The position numbers and the translations under genes were made by a program. A DNA stretch of 42,500 bases from Chrysomallon squamiferum (taxonomy: Eukaryota; Mollusca; Gastropoda; Neomphalida; Peltospiridae), in assembly GCA_012295275.1 (NCBI GenBank), contig CM022665.1:5825401-5867900 (forward strand), written 5' to 3'. The notes beneath the pieces were generated by a model. It had not been told where the DNA came from, ran no database searches, and saw nothing but the letters and a program-made list of their open reading frames with translations. Of the stretch, positions 1 to 14,815 are shown in pieces. The first letter of the stretch is position 1. Every line of letters begins with the position of its first letter.

Positions 1-414
1 TTAGTTTTATTAATTAATTTATTATATTTTATATATATATATCTTAGAAGAAATTCACAAAACATTCATTACTATTACTGACAATGTTAACTGTTAAGAA
101 ATAGAAAAACAAAATGGTTGTATCGCATTGCTAACTGGGATAGTACACGCATTCCAATGACGTCAAAGAAAACAAGCAATTACCAGTTGTTCATTCCAGT
201 GTAAAACAAAATGAACGTAATAGCCTGCAGCTTTCTCTGAGTATGTTATTGATTGAATGAGTATTATTTCATAAACACACAAATGTGCTGTCACCTAGCG
301 AGTTCACTGACTTTTTGCGTTGTAAGTGCATCAGTCGTAATTTGTGATGAACGGAGTTGCTAAATTATAATAAATATGCCATTTTTGTTCTCAGTATTGA
401 AAGTTACTTCCTGA

Positions 415-417
<3 letters not shown>
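1..417. other. AT-rich non-coding stretch, no gene seen
   Basis: The sequence is mixed and single-copy in appearance, with no open frame of useful length and no recognisable RNA gene. It lies downstream of the receptor exon in the receptor's sense (minus strand), so it is probably part of that gene's long intron. This is inference, because the next exon was not found. Confidence 0.5.

Positions 418-488
<71 letters not shown>
418..488. repeat. (CT)n microsatellite, about 71 bp
   Basis: An uninterrupted CT dinucleotide run, followed by A-rich sequence with AAAAT-type words to about 620 and poly-T runs near 643-664, 787-805 and 873-900. It is one of six CT/GA arrays of similar length in the window. 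Confidence 0.97.
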
Positions 489-495
<7 letters not shown>

Positions 496-869
496 TAAAA
501 ATAAAATAAATAAGAAAAAATAAGAAAAAATAAAAATAGAAAAAATAAAAATAATAAATTAATTAATTAATTTAAAAAATAATAATATATTTTAAAAAGA
601 TATAAAAAAATATATATATATTGTTAATGGAATTAGATCTCAATTTTTTTTTTTTTTTTTTTTTCACGGTAAATTAGTCGAAATATTTCAAAATTAGCAT
701 CACATATTTGATAATCAAAAAGCCGGTAATTTAATAATGAATGTAGTAACCTTTCCCTTGATCTTTGAGTGCTTTTGTTGTTGGTTTTCTTTTTTTTTTT
801 TTTTTCCTTCTTTCTTTCTTTACTGAATATTTATTTGTGTATAAATGCAATGTTTTATCCTTTTAAATA

Positions 870-900
<31 letters not shown>

Positions 901-905
901 GACAT

Positions 906-5305
<4,400 letters not shown>

Positions 5306-5608
5306 TCAGATATAGAGCTCGTGTCTAAAGCAAGATGCAGATAACGACAATTTAAGGTTCAAGCACGTCTCTTCTGGACACGCTAACCATAAATCTGCGT
5401 TTTCAGCCTGAAACGGAATTTGTGTCAATTTGTTAGAGAGAAAAGATGGTGCAGAGTATTGCAGTTCACCATGGTACAACGTCAGAGTCATGGAAACCGG
5501 TTTTAGATTCTGTGACCGCTTTGCCGAATTAAACTCTAAAATCAGATCCTTTATAGAAGTGTCTTGATTATTTGGATTTATATAAATGTCAGAAACGTAA
5601 ATCAATTT
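5306..5608 (-). CDS. Candidate terminal coding exon, unidentified protein
   Basis: A minus-strand frame stays open from 5716 to a TGA at 5306-5308, about 136 codons, in AT-rich DNA where stops are frequent. Its composition is mixed and not repeat-derived. A strong acceptor-like signal (CTCTTTTTTTCAG, AG at 5609-5610) lies inside it, so a last exon could run from 5608 to the stop: 100 codons, phase 0. The peptide starts KLIYVSDIYINP and later has ENADLWLACPEETC and the C-terminal end FRHELYI. There is no ATG near its start, no membrane segment and no family I recognise. It lies on the same strand as the muscarinic receptor but carries no TM7, so it is not that gene's missing exon. It could be a nested gene's exon, a decayed pseudogene or chance. 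The acceptor and open frame are seen; everything else is inference. Confidence 0.25.
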   Translation of the reverse strand, partial: KLIYVSDIYINPNNQDTSIKDLILEFNSAKRSQNLKPVSMTLTLYHGELQYSAPSFLSNKLTQIPFQAENADLWLACPEETCLNLKLSLSASCFRHELYI

Positions 5609-5716
5609 CTGAAAAAAAGAGTCTGAAATATTTTGCTTTAAGTAATTCAGTGCCTTTACAGCAGTTTCTTCAGTTTTTAATTTGTATAACTGATGTGTTC
5701 TTATCGTTTGTGACAG

Positions 5717-5861
5717 TCATAAATATTTAAATTTCTATAACGAATGTTACGTCTGAATTATTTTAAATATTTTCTGTCAAGATTCCAACCATTAGAATTA
5801 CAATATCGTGAAGAGAGGTGGTTCACAAACACTTTGACACTGTTTTTACCAAAAATCATTT

Positions 5862-5904
<43 letters not shown>

Positions 5905-7291
5905 ACATACAATATTTCATGTAGGTTGTTTAAGTACCATGCAAATAAAATATGTTAGGAGTTGAAAGCATGGATATAAAACTAATAAATTATCTTTGAA
6001 CTATCAGCTTATTTTATTACAAAGATGAATTATTCACTCTCTGTATTAAGATCAAAGTTCAGACGCAGTATTACACAATAATCTGTATTTACGTTGGAAG
6101 ATTTGGAAATAGGATTTGCTGTCTTATGTCAGTGTATGTTTTGGGATTTCGATAAAAAAAAAAAGTAATATTAAAATATTGAAAAACAGCTGAATAATTT
6201 GCGATATCCGTAATCATTAAAATAATGTAACCGTAATCAGTTTAGAAACTTGATTTGAATAATAAGTAAATATAAGATATTAATTCACCAGATTTCTCAA
6301 GCTCAAGCCATTGAGAAGCTCAAATCTACAGAATATGTAATTAACGTAACTACAAATGTTTTTTTAAAAAACAACAACAAAAAAAAAATACAAGGCTAGA
6401 TTAGTTTGGATGAACTCATTAAAATACTCTGTATTTTTTAATGCTTTAACGCAAACTTTAATTACCTTCATTAATTATTCAAAGGTTTAGCATAAAACAG
6501 GACGTCTTTAACAAATGAGTGATAACAGAATTTCTACGTCATTCCCAGTAAAACGCCTGGCGTCATACTGAGATTTGAGTAGGAGAAGAAGTAATCATTC
6601 CGTTGACAATTTTTGAAAATACCAAATACTTCAAGTGTCTAACAGATAATCAGATTAACTAAGATTTTTCTCGCTGGTTATTAGAAATTAGTTTTTTATG
6701 CTGTGGTTATCGCGACAGTTCGTTTTTTTTTCTTGTCAGAAACAGCTAATTTACTTCGTAATTGACTACATCGTCAACTTCTTTCTTTAGACATGAATAC
6801 AGAAAATAAATATCTGTACCGTTACGTAATTTATCCGTTATTCGTGTATATATGAATACGTGTGGAACAGTTTTATTTAACATGCGTTAATAAAGCTTTA
6901 AACTGCCGTCGCAAATAGAAAATTCTGTTGTGAAATCAGAGACTGAGCCAGGACAGGCATACTTGAATAGTTTGCAGACAGAAGCACGCTAAACTAAACA
7001 TTAATCATGCCTCTATGAAGAAAACAAAAATTTAACGTAAGCAGATTTTAAATTTTTTTATTTCAAACATCTCTTTTTAGTTTGTTTATAGTTAGATGTT
7101 ATGAAAAATGCGAATAAATTCTGATCCGTCGAAAACATTTGAAGCCTCTAGAAAGAAATTAGTTTTCCTTAGAACGGAAACCTAGTTGACATCAGTATAA
7201 AGAGTTCAAATTATGCTTTCTTTCATTATGAGATGTAAATTATTTCAAACAGATTTCACTTACTGTCGCTGAATATGTATTTATACATACA

Positions 7292-7373
<82 letters not shown>

Positions 7374-8029
7374 ATATAAAACAGAAATAGCACGACCAAG
7401 GCAAAAGTAATCTTACTAATAAAACTGTGAAATTACATAAAATTAAGGACGTTAAAAACAAAAATAATAATAAAATAATAATAATAATAATTAACCTCAG
7501 TACCATCATAAGTTAATACTGATTTTTTTTTTTTTTTTTTTTTTTTTTAAATAGAACAGAACAGGTTTTAACATAGTGATGATCCACTTTTACACATATA
7601 CGTATATTCAGTGAAGATTAAAATTATCTCCACCGTGGCCTATTTCCTGGCATATCAAGTCACTGATTGCCTGACAAATATTTATTATGTCCTATCTTAA
7701 TAAATTAGTAAAAAAAAAAAAAAAAAAAAAAAAAAACCACCTCATAATCCTTAAATGTTGATTTGCGATTTACTGTTGAGAAGCGGTTAAAAACAATACG
7801 TGCGGATACGACCTACATCCAGCATAAATACAAAACTTAGTTCTAAAATCAATGAATAACAATGTTAGTTACAGCATTCATCATAACCTACATTACTTAC
7901 TGAAGTAAAGAATAAAACAAATTAAGTAGCTAGATTCGTGTGTGTGTTTGTGTGTGTATACTGACATTCATGTAGGCCTGTCTTACTAATTGATTTGTTT
8001 AATTCTTAATTTCAGTAAGTGTGTGTGTG

Positions 8030-8083
<54 letters not shown>

Positions 8084-8604
8084 GCTGTAAATTATTAGAA
8101 TATAAGTTCTGGACAAAATACTTTTAGCACTCATTAACCCTGAAAGAGATCATGAGGTTAACTGAATGTAAAGGTACTAGAATATCTGAAGATAATATAT
8201 CTGTAGTCTTGAAATATATTGATTCTCTTCAGAGAAAACAATTAGCAAAACTGAACAGAAAACGTGTGTCTCAAAACAAGACGAAAAATCCAAGAGGTGT
8301 GATCTACTTCACAAAATGTTTCAAAATCACTTCGATTACTAGATTATTTTGTACAAAAATACACCACTAACATATACAAGAATAATTGTAAAAATATATA
8401 TTATTGTTATTTTATTTTCAACATGCATTATTCTATCCTACCATGTTTGCAAGAAAAGTCAGATGATATAAATATATTGGTTTTGAAAATCTCCCGTGTT
8501 CCTTTTATTGTTAACTACGTTTTATATTTGTGAGCGATCACAAATTAAAAATGTTGGGTTAAAATACAAAATACCACCTCATACAAAAAAAAAAAAATAA
8601 TAAC

Positions 8605-8646
<42 letters not shown>

Positions 8647-8679
8647 TTAAATAAATAAATAAATAAATAAAATAAAGAA

Positions 8680-8714
<35 letters not shown>

Positions 8715-9531
8715 AAATAAGAAGAAAAAGAAGACGAAGAAAAATAAATTAAAATGGCAATTTTCTCTTAATTTTCAACATAGAAATATTAATAATGGCG
8801 GAAGTAAAATGAACAGATTTAATACAAATAATAATAAATAAATAATTTTGTTTATCTTAGGCAAAATACCTGTGTCAATAAACAAACAAACAAACAAACA
8901 AATAAATAAATAAATAAATAAACAAATAAATAAATAAATAAATAAATAAATAAATTTACAGACGGAAGTGTTTTTAGCTATCTGTACAACATCCGTCTCA
9001 AAAAATCAGCTGTCATTAAAATATTACACAAATAAATACTTTAATAGTGACATTTATACTGAAAGATAAACTGTATAATGTCTATTACAAAATTCTAAAT
9101 GGATATATCTCAGCGATGCGAGTTGAAGAAAATAAAAATGCTGAAGAAATAAATATCGGCTGAAACTCGGTCCAGGAACGAGGTTTGATTATCACGTAAA
9201 CACACAAAAACATTGAAGAAAAAAACCCCGCAGTACTTCATTGAAATCTTTAAAACAGATATCAGTGTAGTGTGTGTTCCTTTCAGCAACACCACCGTCT
9301 CAAATTGTAGTTAGGTGATCCTTGTCACTGTTAGATAATACGACACAAACTCTATTTCCATCACAAAAGAAGGCATCAGTATCAAACAGAACAAAATTCC
9401 ATATTCTTAGCTAAATCATTTTCTGTACAAAAGTCAAGAGATGTGTGAACCACATCGCACGCAGCCGCAATATCTAACTCACACAAAGTCAAGGACACCA
9501 TACAAATTATTTTAATCCTTCGAAATGAATT

Positions 9532-9575
<44 letters not shown>

Positions 9576-10246
9576 TCTCTGTCTTTCAAGATCTGGCTGA
9601 AGTCTATACAAATACTTGTCATCATCAAAATTGAAAAATCGTTATGTCTTGTCCTAGACATACATTTTTTTTTTTTTTTTTTCATTTTTCTCCCACCATT
9701 CATTTTCAATATTATTAATTTCAGGCACCGTTCATTATGATACCAATCCCATTAAAAAACCATTAGTTCGTGGGGACCATTCATTGTCGCTATTCATTTA
9801 GTGAAGCCATTAATTTCTTAAAGTATTCATTTTGTTTACGATTCCAGTGCCGTTCATTTAAAGATTTAATCACTTTGTGAATTAAGCTTTTTGTACGTCA
9901 TTCCTCCTTCATCTTGGAATAAGATTAGTGGCTTGAATAGGGTTAATCATCATTTTTTGAATAGAGCCTCGTTTCTGAGTACACCGGCACGTGAGTATTC
10001 GAGCAAACGCTCGCCGGAAGTTTACGTTACACAAAGCGTAACACAGTGGATTAATTGTACTGTTGATGTAACACAACCAGTAACCTGCAAAAATAAATAA
10101 ACTGTATATAAATATTTGTAAATATGTTAAGCCATAACAGATTCTTGGAAACTAGGAAATAGGTAATTAAACAACAACAACAGCAACATTAATAGCATTC
10201 TACAATTAAAAGTACTTACCTACTTATCTACCTGCCTGCCTGCTTA
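5717..10246. other. Microsatellite-rich non-coding stretch, probable receptor intron
   Basis: Contents seen: (TA)n at 5864-5902, (CATA)n plus (TA)n at 7283-7375, poly-T at about 7525-7548, poly-A at 7709-7736, (TA)n at 8031-8082, (AAT)n/(AAAT)n at 8596-8720, (AAAC)n/(AAAT)n at 8876-8956, poly-T with GT at 9534-9573, and a diffuse recurrence of CATTCATT-like words at 9697-9860. A 72-codon lysine-rich ATG frame at 8152-8370 on the plus strand has no recognisable motif and could be chance. No RNA gene was seen. Confidence 0.5.
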
Positions 10247-10305
<59 letters not shown>

Positions 10306-10583
10306 GACACATACATATATACATACATACATACATACATACATATAAACATACATAATTCATTCGTGTATATACACATACACATATGCATATATTCATA
10401 AATACATAAGGTGCACACTCATTTACATACATACATACATAAATACATACATACATACATACATATATACATACATACATACATACATACATACATACAT
10501 ACATACATACATACATACATACATACATACATACATACATACATACATACATACATACATACATACATACATACATACATAAA
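10247..10583. repeat. (CA)n followed by (ATAC)n arrays
   Basis: (CA)n runs from 10247 to about 10312, a short (ATAC)n block lies at 10313-10347, and a long (CATA)n array spans 10425-10583 with two TATA interruptions. The long open frames on both strands here are translations of a tetranucleotide repeat and are not genes. Confidence 0.96.
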
Positions 10584-11288
10584 CAACCAGACATAAATAG
10601 ACAGACGTAGACAGAGAGACAGACATAGTTGATTTTTGTTTCTTTCTTGAACACCTACTGAACCCAGGAAGAGAAGACATCGAGAAACATACACGTGTTT
10701 GCACATCTGCGGTCCGTCGTGTTTAATGTGACGTGTCACGTCAGTACGGTGAACTACGAGGTGACGCAGGCACGCCGCTGTTCATCCTCACAGCTGATGT
10801 ATGTACTACAGTGCACCGTCTTTCTCCAAGGTTAAACACGCAGTAAAATACAGCGTTGTTAAACCAGCAACGTGTGGCTGATGATCAAATGAACGTTTTT
10901 TATTTGTTACAGGTGTTTAAGACGAGTCATTTGCTTGACGAACATTGCCGAGAGAGTGTTGAATGTTTGTGGCTTACTGTTATTCACAAGAAATAGTGTG
11001 AAGTGTAGATCACGCGTGTAATGAAAGAAGATGGTTGACTTTTGTCTTGTCACGTGATTTGTTGTAGTGGTCAGTTCTCAACCTCTTGGCATCATTCGTT
11101 TTTTCCCCCCCGTAAATGGTTTAACACAGGCTGATGTATGTGATTTTCTCACTATGTATACATATATAAAAAAGTTAAAGATGATACTCGCTATATTAGG
11201 GTTCTTAACTTGATTACTTTTGGTTATAAATATGTGCTGTTATGTGCGTCCATAGATGAAACATTCTTTATTTCATTTTCTTTATACA
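10584..11288. other. Single-copy patch with a CRE/E-box-like palindrome
   Basis: Higher-complexity sequence between two microsatellites. It holds CACGTG at 10693-10698 and a 15-base inverted repeat, TGACGTG-T-CACGTCA, at 10729-10743. A plus-strand acceptor-like string (TTATTTGTTACAG) lies near 10900. No gene was seen. If the receptor intron spans it, this is a plausible intronic regulatory element, but only by inference. Confidence 0.3.
10729..10743. promoter_or_regulatory. Palindromic double CRE-like / E-box-like site
   Basis: TGACGTGTCACGTCA has 7-bp arms, TGACGTG and CACGTCA, around one central T. TGACGT is the core of CREB/ATF-type bZIP sites and CACGT the half-site of many bHLH/bZIP factors. 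Binding here is inference from the word alone. Confidence 0.25.
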
Positions 11289-11305
11289 TTATTATTATTA
11301 TTTTA

Positions 11306-11344
<39 letters not shown>
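11289..11344. repeat. (ATT)n microsatellite
   Basis: A trinucleotide run with one TTTTATA interruption. The sequence from 11345 to 12290 is non-repetitive, AT-rich and without any gene I can support. Confidence 0.95.
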
Positions 11345-11346
<2 letters not shown>

Positions 11347-12288
11347 TAATGTTTCTATTTTAGACATCACAAACACACAATTCAATTCGTTCATAGGGAT
11401 CGGGTTAAAAAGGAACAATTGTTTATTTTTAATATAAAAACTGATCGATCAGTGCATTCATTAGACAAAATTTTCCCTTTCATGCATTCTTTTACGTGAT
11501 GTTCAACGTTTCACTTTTACCGTATATTCACATATTGATATACATGGCTGTGTTAATTCATGAAACTCTTTTAGCAAAAATATATTGACTTTTTACTTTA
11601 AATGGCATGTTTATATACTAAATAATGATTCCAAGTTTAATTTTATTTTGTACTGGATCCGGGACTTCAGTCGTATGAATAAATCATTAATGAACAGTGC
11701 GTGCCAAATTACGGTGAATATGGTATGGATATTTTAGTCGATGTTTATATTTTGATTCCTTTATGTAAAATGGTGTAAACTTAGAGCTTAATTGCCATAA
11801 ACCAGCGATTATGCCATTATCTGTTACCTGTGTGTTTAATGTCGCTATGTAGTTAATAAACAAACTGATCTGTATTGAGATTTAAGTGTTTTTAAAAGGC
11901 AGTGCAATGATTTACAATATATATACGTTATGTATTTTTACCGAAGCATAACGGGAAATATTGATGTTGTGGCGCTGTTTGTATATCGTCGGTGTTTAGT
12001 TTTTATTTCTGTCTTCCGTAATGAAGACAAAAACAGCACTGAACTGACTAAATAAATTATTAATATAGCTGAGATTTTTTTTTTTTCTCTTTTCAATTTT
12101 TGATTCCGCTTTAGGTTCCGTTCTTGACACGTTTAGTTCCTTTTCGACTAAGTCGATTCCGCTTTTGTAGACGTAGTCTTTACACAGTTCCGTTTCAGAT
12201 ATAATTCAGTTGAGCGGTCTTAAGTTGTTACTATTTTGATTACAATTTTTATTCTGATTACAATTTCTGTATTTTTTATTCGGGTATA

Positions 12289-12290
<2 letters not shown>

Positions 12291-12367
<77 letters not shown>
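12291..12367. repeat. (TC)n microsatellite in the receptor intron
   Basis: An uninterrupted 77-bp run. In receptor sense it reads as (GA)n, starting 185 bases after the splice donor and following a (TG)n tract. Confidence 0.97.
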
Positions 12368-12372
<5 letters not shown>

Positions 12373-12428
12373 TATTTTATTATGATTATGTATGAATAAC
12401 AAGATAACGAAAAGAAAGCCAAACATAT

Positions 12429-12429
<1 letters not shown>

Positions 12430-12509
<80 letters not shown>
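12430..12509. repeat. (CA)n microsatellite next to the splice donor
   Basis: An uninterrupted run of about 80 bp. In receptor sense it reads (TG)40 and begins about 43 bases into the intron after the donor at 12552/12553, so the pre-mRNA would carry a long UG tract just downstream of the 5' splice site. Confidence 0.97.
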
Positions 12510-12512
<3 letters not shown>

Positions 12513-12546
12513 GCATTGATCATACACAGATCTCACTTAAAAACAG

Positions 12547-12555
12547 ACCTACCTA
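12547..12555 (-). other. Splice donor ending the receptor exon
   Basis: In receptor sense the sequence is CAATAG|GTAGGT, close to the metazoan donor consensus. The last exon base is 12553 and the intron starts at 12552. It cuts after the first base of the codon following the isoleucine of ENLYAI, so it is phase 1. The family continues here with a glycine and then TM7, which agrees with G as the first codon base. A weaker alternative GT lies four bases further on (12547-12548). Without splicing, the frame adds GRSVFK and stops. Confidence 0.8.
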
Positions 12556-14815
12556 TTGCGTACAAATTTTCATTTATGCATTCCTTACAGAAGCATTCTA
12601 TGACAGTGAAAATATTGTAGGGCGTCCACGTGACAATAAACGCTAACAAAATGGCCGTCAGTGTTTTGGCGGCCTTTTGGTCCTGTTTCTTCTCCTGCCG
12701 CCTCGACCGAAAATTATTTTTTGCATGTTGCTGCCTGACCCGCTTCGCCGCCTGTGCCGCCATTTTTTCCTGCATCGCGTTCCTGGCCTCGTCGTTGCTG
12801 TGCGCACGTCGTCCCAAAGCAGGCGTCCCGTGCGGCGGCCGAAAAGGAGGCCTGTTCCGATCGACATCATTTTTGTTGTCGTCGACCGAGTCGCTGTCGT
12901 CGTCGCTGTTGTAGTTTCCAGGCTGACGCGACAGTTCGCAAATGCTCTCTGCGTCGCTGTCTGGAATCAGCTTGATGGAAGGTTTGTTTTCGGAGTCGGT
13001 GGAGTCGTCGCGAGGCAGTCGGATGAGCACGGTGTACATCGCCTCTTTCCTGTTCTCGTCCGACGTCTCTTCATTTGTCTCGCTTAACGGAGGGCCCGAC
13101 GTCACCGTCGTCTGTCGTGAAAACAACGTCGTCCTCTCCGATGATGGCGTGACGCCAGGGGACGTTATCGTTGACGGTGTTATTACCGGCGAAGGAGAGT
13201 CCACTGGAAGCAAGGGAATCATCGAAGCGCTGTTTTCTACGTCCTTTTCCCTGCCTTTCCTGTTTAATCCTATCGAATTGCTGCAAGCACTGTTCAGTCT
13301 CAACCTATTGTTGTTCGGTTTAAACAGATTTTGAAGCGGTCCTATAGAGACGTGATTAACGTTTGCTGGTGATCCTTGAGGATCACTTGTGCTAGAGTCT
13401 TCGAGATAGTCGGAGTCTCGGTCTATTTTGATACACGTCCACCATCGTCTGCGGTGAGATCTGTCTCTGTGGTCGTGCGTGGACAGCTGGTCGTCAATGT
13501 CAGGCGAACTGCGGGTCGTGCGTTTTTCACTAACATTAGAATACTGGTCTTCTTCTCCCGACGAAATCACTGATTTTTTGCTAAAATTATTTTTTCTACA
13601 CGCTTGCAGTTTCGGAAGATCTTTTTGTCTGGTCTGTGTTATCTTATACACTTTCCAGTATAGAATACTCATAATGGTCACGGGAATATAAAACGCAAAC
13701 ATAGCTGTGAAAATTGTGATATATTTGTTCGTTTTTAGAAACTGAATGTAGCAGTCAGTTTTTGGAACAGTTCTTTTGCCTTCGATGTACGGCCAAGCAA
13801 AGATCCACGGAGTCCATAAAAATGCAGAAATAATCCAAGCACAACAAATCATAATCCCTGCTCGCTTTGAAGTCCTTTTGGCTCTGTAAGTGAGAGGACG
13901 TGTCACAGATAAGTATCTGTCAAAGCTAATGATGATCAGATTAGCCACGGAAGCATTGCTCATTGTATAATCCAATGACAACCATATGTCACAGAGTTCT
14001 GGTCCCAGAGGCCAAATTCCCATAAGTAAATAAACTGTATAGAAAGGCATTGACACAATTCCTATAGTTAAATCAGCGACTGCTAGGCTGAGTAAGAAAT
14101 AATTACTTATCGTCTGAAGCTGCTTGTCTACCTTGAAGGCAATGATTACCAAGAAATTCCCACCGGATGTGAAAATACACAAAATCGACACCACTATAGA
14201 AATAATAACTATTTCAGGTACTGAAAAGGCGGTTTTAGCCACAGATGTATCGTTGAATTCTGTGAAATTGGAAAAATAAGAAACATTGGAAAAATCCCAA
14301 GTAGAGTTTTCGGCAGAGTAAGAGGTAACATCCTCAGTCACTTTTGGTAATCCCAACAGCGAGTTGACGGAGACGTTAAAATATCCGGTAACGGCGTTTT
14401 GGAATGACGTGTTCACGTGTCTGGAAAGATCACTCAGATTTTCGGAAGAGGTCACTTTATCGTAAATCAGGTCAACGTAAGGCGCGCTTGTAGCATTGTC
14501 ATGCTCTTCAGAAATTTTGAAATATTTTGTAGACGTGCTGTTGTATTCGTCCGACACGCTTCCAGAATATTCCAACACAGCATCCGTGAAGGATTTCAGA
14601 GAAACGTTCTCCAAAGCTGTGGACTCCGAGTTTTGTGCCTCTGGTGTCGTTTGACGAAGAAAATCTCGAACCGTTGTTCGATCACTCGTCACATTCCAGT
14701 CAGACTGATCAAAAAGTGACTGGACGTCGGATTCAGTCTTTGGTATGCTTTCCTCGTCGTTTGGTGACGTCGTCATGTCGTCGCCGGTGAGAAAGATACC
14801 ATCTGTTACGACCAT
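12553..14815 (-). CDS. mAChR-A: Muscarinic acetylcholine receptor, A-type (M1/M3/M5-like), large coding exon lacking TM7
   Basis: A plasma-membrane class A GPCR for acetylcholine, probably Gq/phospholipase C-coupled. There are 754 codons plus one base before the donor. Residues 1-200 form a Ser/Thr/Asn-rich ectodomain with 11 N-glycosylation sequons and no visible signal peptide. TM1 spans about 200-227 (N220), TM2 about 237-262 (D248), TM3 about 276-298 (ligand aspartate D282, Y283, N287), then DRY at 299-301. TM4 spans about 319-342. C275 and C355 form the expected disulfide. TM5 spans about 365-389 (T370, A374, P378), followed by a loop of about 320 residues. TM6 spans about 715-739 (W730, P732, Y733, N734), then the CFCKEC cysteines. 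ISFDRYLSVTRPLTYRAKRT, the GKRTVPKTDC loop and the KAAKTL-TAILLAF junction identify the family. The sequence after TM5 (YWKVYKITQTR...LPKLQA) fits Gq rather than M2/M4 types. The start ATG has A at -3, G at +4 and an in-frame TAG two codons upstream. TM7 and tail are missing, so the entry is partial. The symbol follows the insect A-type; the mollusc name may differ. Confidence 0.96.

Noticed and set aside
10247-10739. Tyr/Cys/Val/Met-rich frames over the ACAT array
   Set aside because: Pure translation of a tetranucleotide repeat, open on both strands.
12220-12516. Arg/Glu- and Cys/Val-rich frame next to the receptor
   Set aside because: Translation of the (TG)n and (GA)n tracts in the intron.
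12677-13334. Plus-strand open frames of 130-136 codons over the receptor loop
   Set aside because: They are antisense shadows of the GC-rich, Asp/Ser/Arg-coding part of the receptor. The minus-strand product is an unmistakable GPCR.
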